A stretch of 64,000 bases of DNA, taken from contig NW_005179249.1 in NCBI RefSeq assembly GCF_000350225.1, positions 327,962 through 391,961 of the forward strand, given 5' to 3'. Position numbers and translations under genes: made by a program. The stretch comes from Chondrus crispus (lineage: Eukaryota; Rhodophyta; Florideophyceae; Gigartinales; Gigartinaceae). Positions within the stretch are counted from its first letter, which is position 1, and each line of letters begins with the position of its first letter. Shown in pieces: positions 20,801 to 31,071 of the stretch. The notes beneath the pieces were generated by a model. It saw only the letters and a program-made list of their open reading frames with translations, was not told where the DNA came from and did not search any database.

Positions 20801-21880
20801 AAAACGTACTGTGGTCGTAGTACCACGTACTGTGGTCGTACATAAAACTGATCCCGTACCAATGACCTCCGCGGGATTTCCAGTACCGACGGACACGCAG
20901 TGCTTTTGAGTTGATTTCTCGAGTGTCTCAAATAGTGCAGTGTCGTTGCACATGTGTGCGGAGGCCCCGGAGTCGATGTACCACTTCTCACGTAGCGTCC
21001 CAGACAGATTAGTCTTGGTATGGTCTTTAGTAGTTGCCAGCGAGATGTCCACATAGGCGCTGTCGCTGTCACCTGGTCGTTTCTGATGGTAGCTCTTCCT
21101 GCGGGGCGTCTGATTCCGCGGTTGACCGCGGTTCCGGCGTCTGTCAATGCGCTTCTTCGCCAGTTGGGGCCTGTAGCTCGGGCTATTAGGATTGAAGAAG
21201 CAATCCTGTTTGCTGTGTCCGATCTTCCTGCAGAATTCGCAAGTCCCTTCCCTGGTGGTTAGCGCGGTAGTGGAGGTACCAGCGCCGGAGAGGGATTCCA
21301 CTTCATGTTCAACTTCACATGCAACCAGATAGGCCAAAGCATCATGATAACATTTTGCAGTAGCCTTAATCACGCCTGCAGGAATGGCGAAGTGCTCATC
21401 AAGTCCCCTTAGCAGTGCTCGCTTCTTCTCTGATTCGGTTAGAGAGTGACCAATAGCTGCTAGCTTGTTCTCGAACTCGTTGAGTCGGTTCGAGAATTGA
21501 AGCACCTTCTCACCAGATTCCATGCGAGCATTCTGATACTGGCTTAGATAGGCATCCACACGAGCCTCAGAGACAGTAGAGAACATAGTACGAAGTGTTG
21601 TCCATACTTTGTTCGCATCACGGAGCGTGATAACTGAAGCACTGATAGAGTCATCGATGGTTAGAACGATGGTCGTGAGCGCGAGGTCCTTCCTCCTCTC
21701 ATACTTGGCAAGATCTCCTTCTTCAGTTGGTGGGCGTTCGGTCCCAGCTACGATGTTCCAAAGCCCCTTTGCGCGAAGTATGAACTCCATTTTGTGCGCC
21801 CAGAGGTAGTAGTTCTCTGAAGTGAGTGATGCGATGCGATAGCTTGACGTGTCGACGGTACCTTCTCTGATGGAGTCCAT
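17804..21880 (-). CDS. gag-pol: Cop-F gag-pol polyprotein
   Basis: One 1358-residue frame starts at ATG 21880. A copia gag domain occupies residues 1 to about 210, followed by the zinc knuckle CEFCRKIGHSKQDC near 215. Protease has WYIDSGASAHM near 300. The integrase finger HERLGH...CESCRVSK is near 440-480, and the core with SDNGTEFMS and SNGKAERLNRTLLDM near 570-625. RT starts near 870 (RARLVAKGFTQ, LDVKAAFLNGEL) and has the catalytic box VYVDDMLLAG near 1025. RNase H runs from about 1140 to the end (TLEAEFVAM, GDNEGAMNLAYND). All parts for capsid formation, reverse transcription and integration are present in order. The length is usual for the family. Confidence 0.95.
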   Translation of the reverse strand: MDSIREGTVDTSSYRIASLTSENYYLWAHKMEFILRAKGLWNIVAGTERPPTEEGDLAKYERRKDLALTTIVLTIDDSISASVITLRDANKVWTTLRTMFSTVSEARVDAYLSQYQNARMESGEKVLQFSNRLNEFENKLAAIGHSLTESEKKRALLRGLDEHFAIPAGVIKATAKCYHDALAYLVACEVEHEVESLSGAGTSTTALTTREGTCEFCRKIGHSKQDCFFNPNSPSYRPQLAKKRIDRRRNRGQPRNQTPRRKSYHQKRPGDSDSAYVDISLATTKDHTKTNLSGTLREKWYIDSGASAHMCNDTALFETLEKSTQKHCVSVGTGNPAEVIGTGSVLCTTTVRGTTTTVRFTDVLCVPTLVCNLISVSRMRKAKLKTTFDSDSNGDGMCQVTTRDGKVEYLHGIESTSAGLYEAVLKPTAKSSDAVLAVSQEQWHERLGHASESTMKKSLSLVRGVQLQDVKDLLSCESCRVSKSTRAPRPLREESRKTTKPLDLVHTDLVGPFRTSSLGGCRYFMPLYDDASAFSLIRFLKSKTEAGAALKSMIMELEKLKTGSWRTSLVRRVRSDNGTEFMSRNLKQWLSNRGITQEFTAPYSPESNGKAERLNRTLLDMSRTMMVAAEDLPHKNRMWAEAVNFSNYLRNRMFTSAGHCQDMTPFECVTGQKPHLAHIRKFGSKAYAHIPKAKRRGKFEPRADSGYCVGVGCGNGYRIFLPQLHAVVISRDVQFDETKSTVPPAADVGPAEQHCDIEEMLDSDKPQLIPPVLNPVPTPTTTDTVPHESTMDLTYVPTLRRSSRTVRTPRKYSPEDSAMVLALVHHMGNEDPHVPLTYKQAVDCSESEKWKAAMDEEISQLNKNTWKLVPLPPGKKAVRSKWVYLNKTDAQQRVTRQRARLVAKGFTQRYGIDYDEVFSPVAKYSTVRFVLAMATQEQLELLQLDVKAAFLNGELKEEIYMEQPVGYCNPDHPDFVYRLFRAIYGLKQASRAWHMLCDTFLKSIGCVQSDADKSLYQLVLKGDKVFILVYVDDMLLAGRSMEVLREVAEIIGNRFAIRIEKKVTKFLGIVIDRYSEKGETHIHSAAMITHMLETFNMTTCRSVSNPLAPGTVLNTAQRKQDSYSEGMDQKPYRQLVGSLLYLANTTRPDIAFSTSLLSRFLERPSSQHWEAAKRVLRYLSGTKTLGIRFSLNNKAGLHGYTDSDFAADKETRRSVSGFAFKFAGGSISWRSKKQEATAQSTLEAEFVAMSYAAREAVWLRRLFRECFPSNTTLPATVVFGDNEGAMNLAYNDVVNERSKHIAVKYFFSKEKVKDGTIVFNYIQTSENAADIFTKILCVATHTEMVHKLGMSHSYTSQQ

Positions 21881-22055
21881 GATTCCTTCTGTTCTCGACG
21901 GGTATCGGAGCGATGCTCGACAATAGCCCGGAGGGTTCTAACACAGGTCTGATGTAGCCGGATGAACTCAAGCGCCGAGCGGTACAGTAAAAGTTGTGAT
22001 TTCGGGTCCTGGTGTCGTGACAGATTCACAGGTGCGCAATTGGCGTCCTGGGCGG

Positions 22056-22062
22056 CATAACC
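22056..22062 (-). promoter_or_regulatory. Primer binding site of Cop-F
   Basis: The + strand reads CATAACC directly before the 5' LTR, which is GGTTATG in element sense. It is the same heptamer as in Cop-H and Cop-N and fits half-tRNA priming by initiator tRNA-Met. Confidence 0.6.
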
Positions 22063-22488
22063 TGATAAAACTCACGGAAGATGTCGTCGTGGTTTACTCG
22101 TTTTTGTGTTCTGTAGTTTTTTTTTATGCTGTCGTTGCTCGGATCTTTGTGCTTAAGTTCACAGGTTTCTCGCAGCCCTACATTACGTGCTATGTGACAA
22201 GAGTACCCGTAATTGGTCTAACACTTGGCTGGCCCCGACAATGGCCCAGTCATGATCCAGGCGACTAACCCGCTATCGGGTGCAGCACATGTTAGCTCTC
22301 TGGGGATCCGGCGTGGACGCAAATGCTCGCGCGTGCGTGGACCACCGAATTTCGGGGACCTTGATTTCGAGTCCGTATTCAATGGTTCTATTTTTGGGTC
22401 CGATTTCAGAACCCACAAATTGCCCATCGGTCCATTACAGTACCAACCCTGTGGCGGATCAAGGTTGATACTGGTGCCGAATTCAACA
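22063..22488 (-). repeat. 5' LTR of Cop-F
   Basis: This 426-bp LTR matches 17354-17780 except in the block 22228-22258, which here is GC-rich and can fold as CTGG...CCAG with one mismatch. Confidence 0.93.
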
Positions 22489-25400
22489 ATTGCCTTGACA
22501 CACTCTGACATCGCGACATACTCTGCCTCTGTTGATGAGAGCGCCACGCCAGCTTGTTTCTTACTTTTCCAAACTACTAGGCAACCGTTGACCAGAACAA
22601 CTACTCCACTCGTTGACTTACGGTCTATTAGGTCTCCGGCCCAGTCAGCGTCTGCAAACGCTTCGATACTTGGCAATTGCATATTTTTCTTCCACTCAAA
22701 GAATAATCCCCACGATGTTGTTCCCTTCAAGTACCTCATGATCCTTTTTACGCCTATCCAGTCGTTGTGGGTTGGTTCCTGACATTTGCGTGCGAAAATA
22801 CCAACAGCAGCAGCTATATCAGGTCTGGTTCGTGTTGAAATGTAAATTAGGGCGCCAATAGCCTCACGGTACCGCCCTAAGTTTGGATCGTTTTCAGGAA
22901 CGCGTTCTGTGTCTTGGTGACCAGATACTTGTAGGGGTGTGGGAACTGCTTTGCAGTCTGACATTCCGAATCTATCGAGTGTCTGCTCGATGTAAAATTT
23001 CTGTCGAAGGCAAACGCCGCTTTCTTTGTACATGAACTCGACGCCAAGAAAGGATTTTGCAACTCCTAAATCCTTCATCTCGAATTCAACCATTAGCATT
23101 CTCTTCACAACGGTAACAGATTCTTCGCATAATCCAACCAACAGAACGTCGTCCACGTAAACGAGAACATATACCGTGCTTCCGTTCACTTTGATGAAAT
23201 AGAAGCATTCATCTGCCTTCAGCTTTCAAAAACTGAGTCGCCCCATTGCACTGTCCCACGTGTCACGCCAGATCTTGGGGGCCCTCTTAAATCCATACAA
23301 TGCCTTTACCATTTTCAATGCCTCGCCTGATTTGACTCCGAGATCTAACCCTGGAGGAGGGTTCAGGTAGACACATTCAGCATCATCGAAGCTTCCGTTT
23401 AGGAATGCGGACTTCACATCCATCTGGTGAATGACACCACCCTGTTGGCCCATCACTGAAAGTACGAGCCGTACTGTAGAGAAATCCACTACCGGGGCAT
23501 AGACGTCTTCCACATGCCCCTCCTGAAATCCTTTGGCCACCAGGCGCGCTTTGTACTTGTCAACAGCGCCATCGGCTTTGTGTTTCAATGAAAACACAAG
23601 TTTCGAGTCAACAGCTTTTGTTCCATCTGAAAGAGTTTCAATCCTCCAAGTCCCCTTCTTTTCCAAAGAATCAATTTCTTCCGTAACAGCGGTAAGCCAC
23701 TGATGGCTGTCAGATCTACTTCGTGCTTCGTAGAGGGAATTTGGAACTTTCCAATTCTCATTCGTGTCAGCTATAAGCAACGTGTCTTCCTCAGAAGGAG
23801 CACCAAACCTCTGAGGAGGATTTCGAGCCCTGAGTGGATATCTTCTTTCGGCCGGCTCAATAGGGACAGTTGTCTCTGGGTAGTAAGTCAAGTTGGACGG
23901 AATTACTGCTGTAGACTGCCCTTCTGGGGATTCGTCTGTTAAATCTTGCGCGGTATGAACCTGCGTAGGATCCAAATCGTTATCTACTAAATCATACTCG
24001 TGATTATCCATTTTGTCAATCCAGCTCTCGAGCAGCCCCTTTTCTGCATTATTGCGTCCCCATTCTTGGGCGGGGTAAACCGACTCATTAACTCTCACAT
24101 GTCTCACATTACAAACCTTTCCAAATTCTATGTCCCAGACTCTGTAGTTCCTGTGGGGAAGGCTTCTGAGTAGGATGCCTCTCCTTGACTTTGAATCAAG
24201 CTTCTTTCTCTTAGAAGAAAACATCCAAACCTCGCATCCGAAGCTTCTCAAGTGTCGTACAGATGGGACTTTTTCTGTAAGCACCTGAATGGGTGTCTTT
24301 CCCTCGTTCGAGCTGGTCGAAATAATGTTTCGAATAGATGCAGCCGTACTCACGGCTTCTCCCCAAAAGTTATCCGGAAGTCCAGCCTGTGACAACATCG
24401 CACGTGTCATTTCCATTAACGTCCGGTTCAGGCGCTCTGCAACTCCGTTCTGTTGCGGTGTGTAGGGAGCAGAGGGCTCCCACTCAATGCCTTGCTCTTG
24501 TAGATAATCCACTAACCCTCGGTATTCTCCTCCATTATCTGAGTACAGTAACTTCACCTTACAGTAGTATTTTCTCTCAAACTTGACCTGAAAGAGCCTG
24601 AAGCATTCCATAGCTTGGGACTTCTCTGACATAAGGCTAACTTCCTTGAACGAAGAATTGGCGTCACTGAAAGTGATAAAGTAGGCTTTTCCCCCTAGAC
24701 TCTTAACAGGTAACGGTCCGCAAACGTCTGTGTATATAACTTCTCCTGGATTATCAGCTTTCTGCGTCCGTGAATGAAGGGATAGACGACATTGCTTCCC
24801 TTTTACGCACGGCACGCATGATACATCGTTCACAGGGGACTCTTTGAATGTCACACCAGACACTGTTCCTTGCCTGACCATATCTTTGATGGTTCCCATA
24901 TGTGCATGTCCAAAACGTTTGTGCCACAGTTCCTCAGATGCTGTTCGAGTGGTTGCAACTCGGGCACTTTCATGGCGAGATGTGTTCTGCAAGACATACA
25001 GTCCATTCTCCAGTTGTGCTGTACACAAAACCTCATTGTCGATACGTATCTCGCATTTTCCATCTACAAAATGAGTAGAATAGCCGTCTAAATCCAAACC
25101 AGCACAAGAAATCAAATTAGTGTCTAGCATAGGCACATAGAGAACACGATTAAGTTTGAGGACACTAGTCCCCTCTCCATGTTTCCCCGCACTCTGTATT
25201 AGAACAGATCCCGCCATGTTGGCAGAAATTTTGTTTCCATCACCCAGGGTAATGGTTCTGGGAGGAGCACTCGTTAACGTGTCGAATAATGTCTTGTCGG
25301 CCATCATATGGCAGCTGGCACCGGAGTCAATTACAACTGGTTGCCCAACTGTACGTCTTGCACGTGCACACAATGCCTTCTCATGATCTAAAGCTTCGAA

Positions 25401-25580
25401 CATGACCTTTCTTTCATTGCCAAAACGATTTCTGCTGGTGAAATTGGGATCACTTTCCCGCTTCAACGCTCTACATTCTCTCTTGAAATGCCCAAACTTC
25501 CCACACCCGTAACATTGTATGTGGGCCTTAGTCTTGAGAGCTGCATGTTCGATCGGTGTTTTCTCATTGAGAATCGCCAT
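22489..25580 (-). pseudogene. Cop-J protease-integrase-RT-RNase H region
   Basis: On the - strand: the zinc knuckle CYGCGKFGHFKREC near 25.5 kb, protease VIDSGASCHMMADK near 25.33 kb, integrase finger HKRFGHAHMG...CVPCVKGK at 24.8-24.9 kb, and core DNGGEYRGLVDYLQ with QQNGVAERLNRTLMEM at 24.4-24.55 kb. RT has YKARLVAKGFQEG near 23.55 kb, HQMDVKSAFLNGSF near 23.4 kb and the catalytic box VYVDDVLLVG near 23.15 kb. RNase H follows at 22.5-22.7 kb (AFADADWAGD, SSTEAEYVAMSECVKAI) up to the Cop-F insertion. Confidence 0.82.
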
Positions 25581-25616
25581 GGATTTGCGACTGGTGGCCT
25601 TCTGAGAACTGTATTC

Positions 25617-26195
25617 CTAGAGAAGTCGCGCTGTGGCCTTGTCCCAGGTCAATTCGCTGTCGTCCATTGTTTGCAATGCTGTGATTACAGCTCCATACGA
25701 CGATTCAGAAGTGTTTGCAAAACTAGCGAACAGTATTGCCATCTGCATTGAGTCACCTACAGGACTCTCCATTATTTCTAACTGATTGAAGATGGACTCG
25801 AACTCATCTATATACTCGGACATCGTCTGTGAACTGGAGAAAGACTTTCGATAGAGCTCTGTTTGCAACTGTACTCTAGTAGCAGTATTTCGCGTGGCAT
25901 ACCGATCCTGTAACTTTTCATACATCTTGAAGGGATTCTTCTTCTCCCCGGCCACAGTTCGAAGGGGTTTATCTCCAAGTGACTGCACTAGTAGCGACTT
26001 TGCTTTCAGAAGTTTAGCCTTGGCCTCAGCATCCAGCTCGGTAAATGATATAGAAGCCAGTGGGTTCGAATGCACCACCTCCAAAAGGCCCTTCGATTCC
26101 AGAAGCGCTTCAAACCGCAGAGACCAGAGAGTGAAGTCCTCCCCGCGTTGTGCATTGAACTTGTGCAAGCGCCTTGCCAAGAGATCCTCTTCCAT
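25617..26195 (-). CDS. gag: Cop-J gag
   Basis: This 192-residue frame begins at 26195. The motifs GEDFTLWSLRFEALLESKGLLEVV and ATRVQLQTELYRKSFSSSQTMSEYIDEFESIFNQL are those of the copia gag (UBN2-type) domain. The zinc knuckle that normally ends gag lies in the next coding stretch (25.5 kb). The gene begins about 95 bp inside the 5' LTR. Confidence 0.8.
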   Translation of the reverse strand: MEEDLLARRLHKFNAQRGEDFTLWSLRFEALLESKGLLEVVHSNPLASISFTELDAEAKAKLLKAKSLLVQSLGDKPLRTVAGEKKNPFKMYEKLQDRYATRNTATRVQLQTELYRKSFSSSQTMSEYIDEFESIFNQLEIMESPVGDSMQMAILFASFANTSESSYGAVITALQTMDDSELTWDKATARLL

Positions 26196-26289
26196 TTCGA
26201 TGACGTTTTACCAACAGAACTCCAATGAACCAAGGAATGGACACAGTAACGAAGTTGAAGTATAGCTCTCCACACAGCGATGGTACCAC

Positions 26290-26581
26290 TCCTGAGATTT
26301 GGAGTGGGCTTCGCGTTGACTTGTCACTTCCCAAGGTTAACCCCGGACTTTATTTCTCTCTGTTGTCTATCTTCTTTTATAGACGGGGTTCCTAATACTT
26401 TTCTTCTCCCTAGTGGAGAGGAAAGGGGTCAATCCACCTACGACTGGGTTCCCTCCAGCTGTAGCCTATGAAGACGGTATAGGGCTTAAAACACAACAAT
26501 TCACTATCTTGCATCAATATCGATTGCAGCAACAATACGACAATTCAATCACACATCAGCCAAGCATTATTGCTTTCAACA
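26290..26581 (-). repeat. 5' LTR of Cop-J
   Basis: This 292-bp copy differs from 16755-17046 at two positions. It is preceded on the + strand by GGTACCA, the complement of the primer site TGGTACC. Confidence 0.9.
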
Positions 26582-26586
26582 CTCAC

Positions 26587-26637
26587 AAAATACCACGAGC
26601 TAAACATCCAACTAGAGCCATCTGCTCTATTCTGACA
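26587..26637 (-). repeat. 3' LTR of Cop-H, smaller part
   Basis: This 51-bp remainder of the split LTR runs from AAAATACCACGAG to CTATTCTGACA. It is followed by CTCCCCCACG, the complement of a purine tract. Confidence 0.88.
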
Positions 26638-26764
26638 CTCCCCCACGAGTTGATTTTGGGATGACATGGACCGCTTTTCGTTGGTTGTTGAAAGCAGAAC
26701 CCACAAGCGGTTTTGTGAATGCATCTGCCTTGTTCTCGAGTGATGGGGTGTACAATACTTTGAT

Positions 26765-29700
26765 TTATTTGGCCTCTACAGCTTCTTTGACGAATGCATA
26801 CCTAATTCCCACGTGCTTAACATTGCGTAATCCTTGAACTTCGGACGTCCAGGCAATCGTTCCCAAATTGTCTTCATTCACAACTGTCGACCCGTGGGGT
26901 GTCAAGTCCAACTCAATAAGTACCCTTCTACACCAGTTCACATCTCTAACACATTCCGAAAGGGCGTAGAATTCCGCTTCCGCAGTTGAGATAGCAACGG
27001 AGGGCTGCAGTTTTGACGTCCAGAGAACGGGGTTTCCACCAATGGTGAGAACAATTCCAGATCGAGATCTGCGCATGTCTTGGTCTCTTGCCCAGTCAGC
27101 GTCGCTCCAAGCCTCAAGTTGGTTTCCAGACCCAGCTCGGAACTGTAGCCCATACTCAGTTGTGCCCTTTAGATACCTCAGAACATGCTTCATAGCATTC
27201 CAATGCCTTGGTGCTGGTGTGGATTGAAACTTTCCCAACATCGACACAACAGTAGCCAGATCCGGTCTCGTGCGCGTGCTCAAATACAATAGGGCCCCTA
27301 GTATGCTGTTGTATGGAATAAACTGCATTTCATATTCCTCCTTCGGCGTCAACGGGATTCTCTTCTCGTACAAAATATGAGAAATGGGAAGTGGGGAAGC
27401 TACTGGCCTACAATCTGACATTCGTGCTTTTGAGAGAAGTTTCTGGATAAGTGGCCTTTGAGTCATAATTATCCTGTCTTTGTCGTCACTTTCAATGGAA
27501 ACACAAAGAAAGTGAGTTAATTGGCCAATGTCACAGACGTGCACGTTATCAGAACGTCATTCCCAAAGAGGCCAAGATCGTCAACGTACACTAGTACAAT
27601 AACTCTTTTCTTTCCCTTGTTCAACAAAAATAGACATTCACTGCACGTCATTGTGCGGAACCCGAGGTTTTTCAGTGTAGAGCGAAGTGTACTGTACCAC
27701 AGCTTGGGAGCTTGTCGAAGCCCATACAGTGACCTCAACAATTTCACAACCCTTCCATTCGCTTCTGGAACACCATCAATCTGCGGTAGGCGTAGCCAAA
27801 TGCGATCTGATTCCGGTAGGTAAGCATAGAGGAAAGCACCTTTAATGTCTACCTGCTGACGACACCATCCAAAATTGGCGCAAAGTGAAAGCAAGATTCT
27901 CACCAAATTGAAACAAGCAACCGGAGCATACCTTGTCTCATAGGCATTCTCATCGACGGTTTGCAAGTATCCTCGTGCCACTAGTCGTGCTTTGAACCTA
28001 GCAGGTCTTCCTGATTGATCCCGCTTGAGCTTCAGGGTGATGCTTGATGGGAGTGCCCGTGACGGAGGGTCAGGAGCTTCTTCATAAGCACTTGACTCAA
28101 CAACTGTGTCGAATTCCTCCTGAATTGCTGTCTTCCAGTGATTGGCTTCTGGTGAGGCCAAGGCTTCTTTCAGGCTGGGCTCATCATCAGTGCTAACTGT
28201 ATCTGGAATAGCTCGGTTTGCCCTTGATCGTAAATGATAACCGTGAGTGACAACTGGCGTGTCATCAACCACTCCATGGGTTGAAGGTACTGCTGGTATG
28301 TGCAGCAATAAGTCCTGATCGTGTTGGTGGTTTTCCAATACATTCACACTTCTCTGACCTTGTTCATCTGTGCTTACATCCGCTGATGTTCCATTTTGGA
28401 CAATGTTGGAAGTTGGTCCAATATCAGATTGCAATTCATCACATGAGTCACTGGTTGATGTACTCGATGTATTGCACGAATGATTGCCACCTCTTGTTTC
28501 ACTCTCATCGAACTGATCATCTAAGACAGTTTCCATGCTTCCATTTGGTTGGCCACTCAAGAGCGACATTCCAGGAAATTCATTCTCAAGGAACTTGACA
28601 TGTTTGGCCACCACAATTTTGTCAGTAGTGAGAACTCTGTACAAACCACCACTCATGTGTCCAAGGTTGACCCCCTCCCTCAAACGAGACTCGAATTTTT
28701 CAATTTGTTCGTGACCCTTTGCACGAGAGCTCTGCAACCAAAAGGGCGCATGTGCTTGGCATACGGAGGGTTAGATTTAAAAAGCTTCACATAAGGCGAT
28801 TCCTGAGTAGAGGAGTGAATCATGATATTTCTTGCTTGACTCACATGGCGAATTGCATCATTCCAGTAGTCCAAAGAAAGATTAGACTCAACTAGGCAAG
28901 TTCGGGCTAGAGAAAGCAGTGTACCATGAGTACGCTCTACCAAACCATTAGAGGATGGAGTGTATGGGGTAGATGTTGTGACTTCTACACCCTCATTTGC
29001 GAAAAACTTCTTGGCTTTGGTGAATTCTGACCGGCCATCCGTATGCAAAGACTTGAGACGGTCTCCAGTTTGACGCTCAAAACGCTTCATGAAATCCAAA
29101 AGTTTCTCAGATGCCTCACTTTTCTGTTCTAGGAAAGAAACATCAGCGTACCTCGACATTTCATCAATAATGACAAGGAAGTACTCAAAACCGTCGTGAG
29201 ATCTTGGTTTGATTTTACCAACGACATCAGCATGAATGTAGCCAGGGGTCTTTGCTTTGGTCAGGCTTCCACGAAAGAAACGGCGAAACTTGCCCTTCAT
29301 ACATGGATCACATGCGCTCTCGCCCACTCGTGGGGCAGCCAAGACTCCAGTATCAATCAAATTCTGAATGTGGTTTGCGCTTCCCATGTGCCCAAGCCTA
29401 GAATGCCATATCTTCACACCTTCTGAGTCCGAATCACATACTTGATCTGGGGAGGATCCTTCCCCGGTGGGTTCCGAATCTGCTGCATCGGGCCCCTCAA
29501 CAAGCATTTTCAAATCAACAATGCTTTCACTGTCTGACTCACATTCGGAGGTGTCTGATTCCTCCGACTCGCACTGTGATTCATCTTCGTCATCACTTAG
29601 AAGATCGGAGATGTCCTCATCACTTGACGTATCAATTTCGGATTCTTCGTCCATGTCCACTGATGCTAGGTGGCTTCGTATGACCGTTCTCATGGCCCTG

Positions 29701-30947
29701 GGAATGCAATTCTGAGGCTGCTCTTGGGGGCGACTGCACATTCGATCGTTAGTCGGAATATAAAACAGACCATCATTAGCCTTGAAAGCTGTACCGAGGA
29801 CACGGAGTCTATCCTCAATATCCATAATGACTGCCTTCTTTGGCAAAAACAAAACACAAAGACCTTTCGCCGTCAATGCAAATATAGACAACAGGTTCAT
29901 TGCCAGATCTGGAGCAGCCAAAGTCTCTGTGAGCTCAACTTCCGTCTCATTGTCTGAAGATGCCCATATGACACGGCGCGACCCCCGATAGTTTGCAGAG
30001 ACTTCTGAGTCATCACCGAGGGAGATCGGCACGTCACACGCAACTTTGTTATCAAGAGTTGAGACATCGTTAGTCATGTGCGTAGTTGTCCCAGAGCCCA
30101 ACATCATAACAGAGCCACGTGCACATTTTGACACGAGAGCCTTAGCCACAGCTGCTCTCTTCTTCTTGGTTTTAGATTTATCGTATGCAGCTTGTGTGGC
30201 TTTCTCCGTTGTTGACATTCCATCTTTGCCTCCATTCCTAGAAGATTCCAGTCGATTTCTTGGATTCTTGGGGTTCAGCCAGCACTTGTCGATGGCATGG
30301 CCTTTCTTCTTGCACAGATCGCAGTGCATATGAGACGATGTAGCACGTTTGTGGTGACTATGCTTTAATTTGAAAGCATTTTGCTCTTCCAGAAGCCTTG
30401 ATGACACCTTCTCCCATGTCATGGATTCATCGGATAACGTCTTAACTGCTGCTGTAACTGCAGATAGCTCAGGCACCTGAATAGATGAAATCAATAAAGC
30501 AATAGACAACTCATCAGGGATACAAGTATTCATTCCGTCAATCTGCTCGAGTACGGCGGCCATCTGATCAATATGACTTCCCATGTTCTTTCTTATATTG
30601 TCATATATCAGATTGATCAACTCGGTCATCTTTGAAACTCGCGTAGCTGCAGACTTTGAGTCATACCGCTCGTCCAACCTTCTTAGCATCTCATTTGGGT
30701 GACCAATACAGGACCTGACTACCCGCAGTGCTTTGTCAGAGAGAGCCGCAACAATCATGTTGCTAGCCTTCTTCTGGTTCGTTTCAAAAGTGCTCTTCAG
30801 CGTAGCATCGGTGTGGGAGTTCGAACTCGACAATACATCTTCGATACCTCTGCTGTCACAAGCGGCGGAAATCCTGATTCTCCACAACCTGTAGTCATCT
30901 TTTTCATCGAGCGGCTTAATCCGAATCCTTTCCGTAGAGTCCGTCAT
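26765..30947 (-). pseudogene. Cop-H gag-pol region
   Basis: On the - strand, gag begins at 30947 (MTDSTERIRIKPLDEKDDYRLW) and ends with the knuckle CDLCKKKGHAIDKC near 30.3 kb. A degenerate protease follows near 30.1 kb. A long acidic Ser/Glu/Asp stretch (29.47-29.66 kb) is unusual for copia. The integrase finger HSRLGHMGS...CDPCMKGKFRR lies at 29.3-29.4 kb and the core with SSNGLVERTHGTLLSLAR near 28.95 kb. RT covers 27.55-28.1 kb (FKARLVARGYLQ, VDIKGAFLYAYL, VYVDDLGLFG). RNase H covers 26.77-27.2 kb (WSDADWARD, STAEAEFYALSECVRD). It is a fossil with a small number of interruptions. Confidence 0.8.
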
Positions 30948-31064
30948 ATTGAAAGCGAAATCTGAGATCCGGTTACAAGCTCGTATGCAGTCGAAAGTGG
31001 CGTAAGAGGTTTTCTCTGTCTTTGTTGATCGACCCAGAAATACACAGTTCTAACGTCTGTGACC

Positions 31065-31071
31065 CATAACC
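31065..31071 (-). promoter_or_regulatory. Primer binding site of Cop-H
   Basis: CATAACC on the + strand (GGTTATG in element sense, continuing GGTCACAG) directly abuts the 5' LTR. It closely resembles the Drosophila copia primer site, which begins GGTTATGGG. Confidence 0.6.

Larger units (their letters stand above)
17354..22488 (-). mobile_element. Cop-F: apparently whole Ty1/copia element inserted in Cop-J
   Basis: This 5.1-kb element has 427/426-bp LTRs (TGATAAAACTC ... GAATTCAACA as drawn on the + strand). The target duplication ATTGC lies at 17349-17353 and 22489-22493. The 3' LTR is followed (on the + strand) by CTCCCCCTCAACC, the complement of a purine tract. The 5' LTR at 22063 is preceded by CATAACC, the complement of the primer heptamer GGTTATG. 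One uninterrupted polyprotein fills the inside. LTRs are identical except for one T-run length and one 31-33 bp block. It looks whole and very young. Confidence 0.95.
16755..26581 (-). mobile_element. Cop-J: Ty1/copia element inserted in the Cop-H LTR
   Basis: The LTRs 16755-17046 and 26290-26581 (292 bp each) differ at two positions. The target duplication is CTCAC (16750-16754, 26582-26586). The - strand order is gag (25.6-26.2 kb), protease, integrase and RT (23.2-25.6 kb), then RT end and RNase H, into which Cop-F is inserted. The primer site reads TGGTACCATCGC, so it is primed differently from F, H and N. It has about two interruptions besides Cop-F. Confidence 0.92.

Noticed and set aside
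22218-22480. A Cop-J frame that seems to continue through the Cop-F LTR
   Set aside because: The target duplication at 22489 marks the border; the continuation is chance reading of LTR sequence.
26290-26581. The 292-bp sequence shared by 16755-17046 and 26290-26581 looked at first like a small inverted-repeat element in the Cop-H LTR
   Set aside because: The adjacent purine tract, primer site and CTCAC duplication show the two copies are the LTRs of Cop-J.
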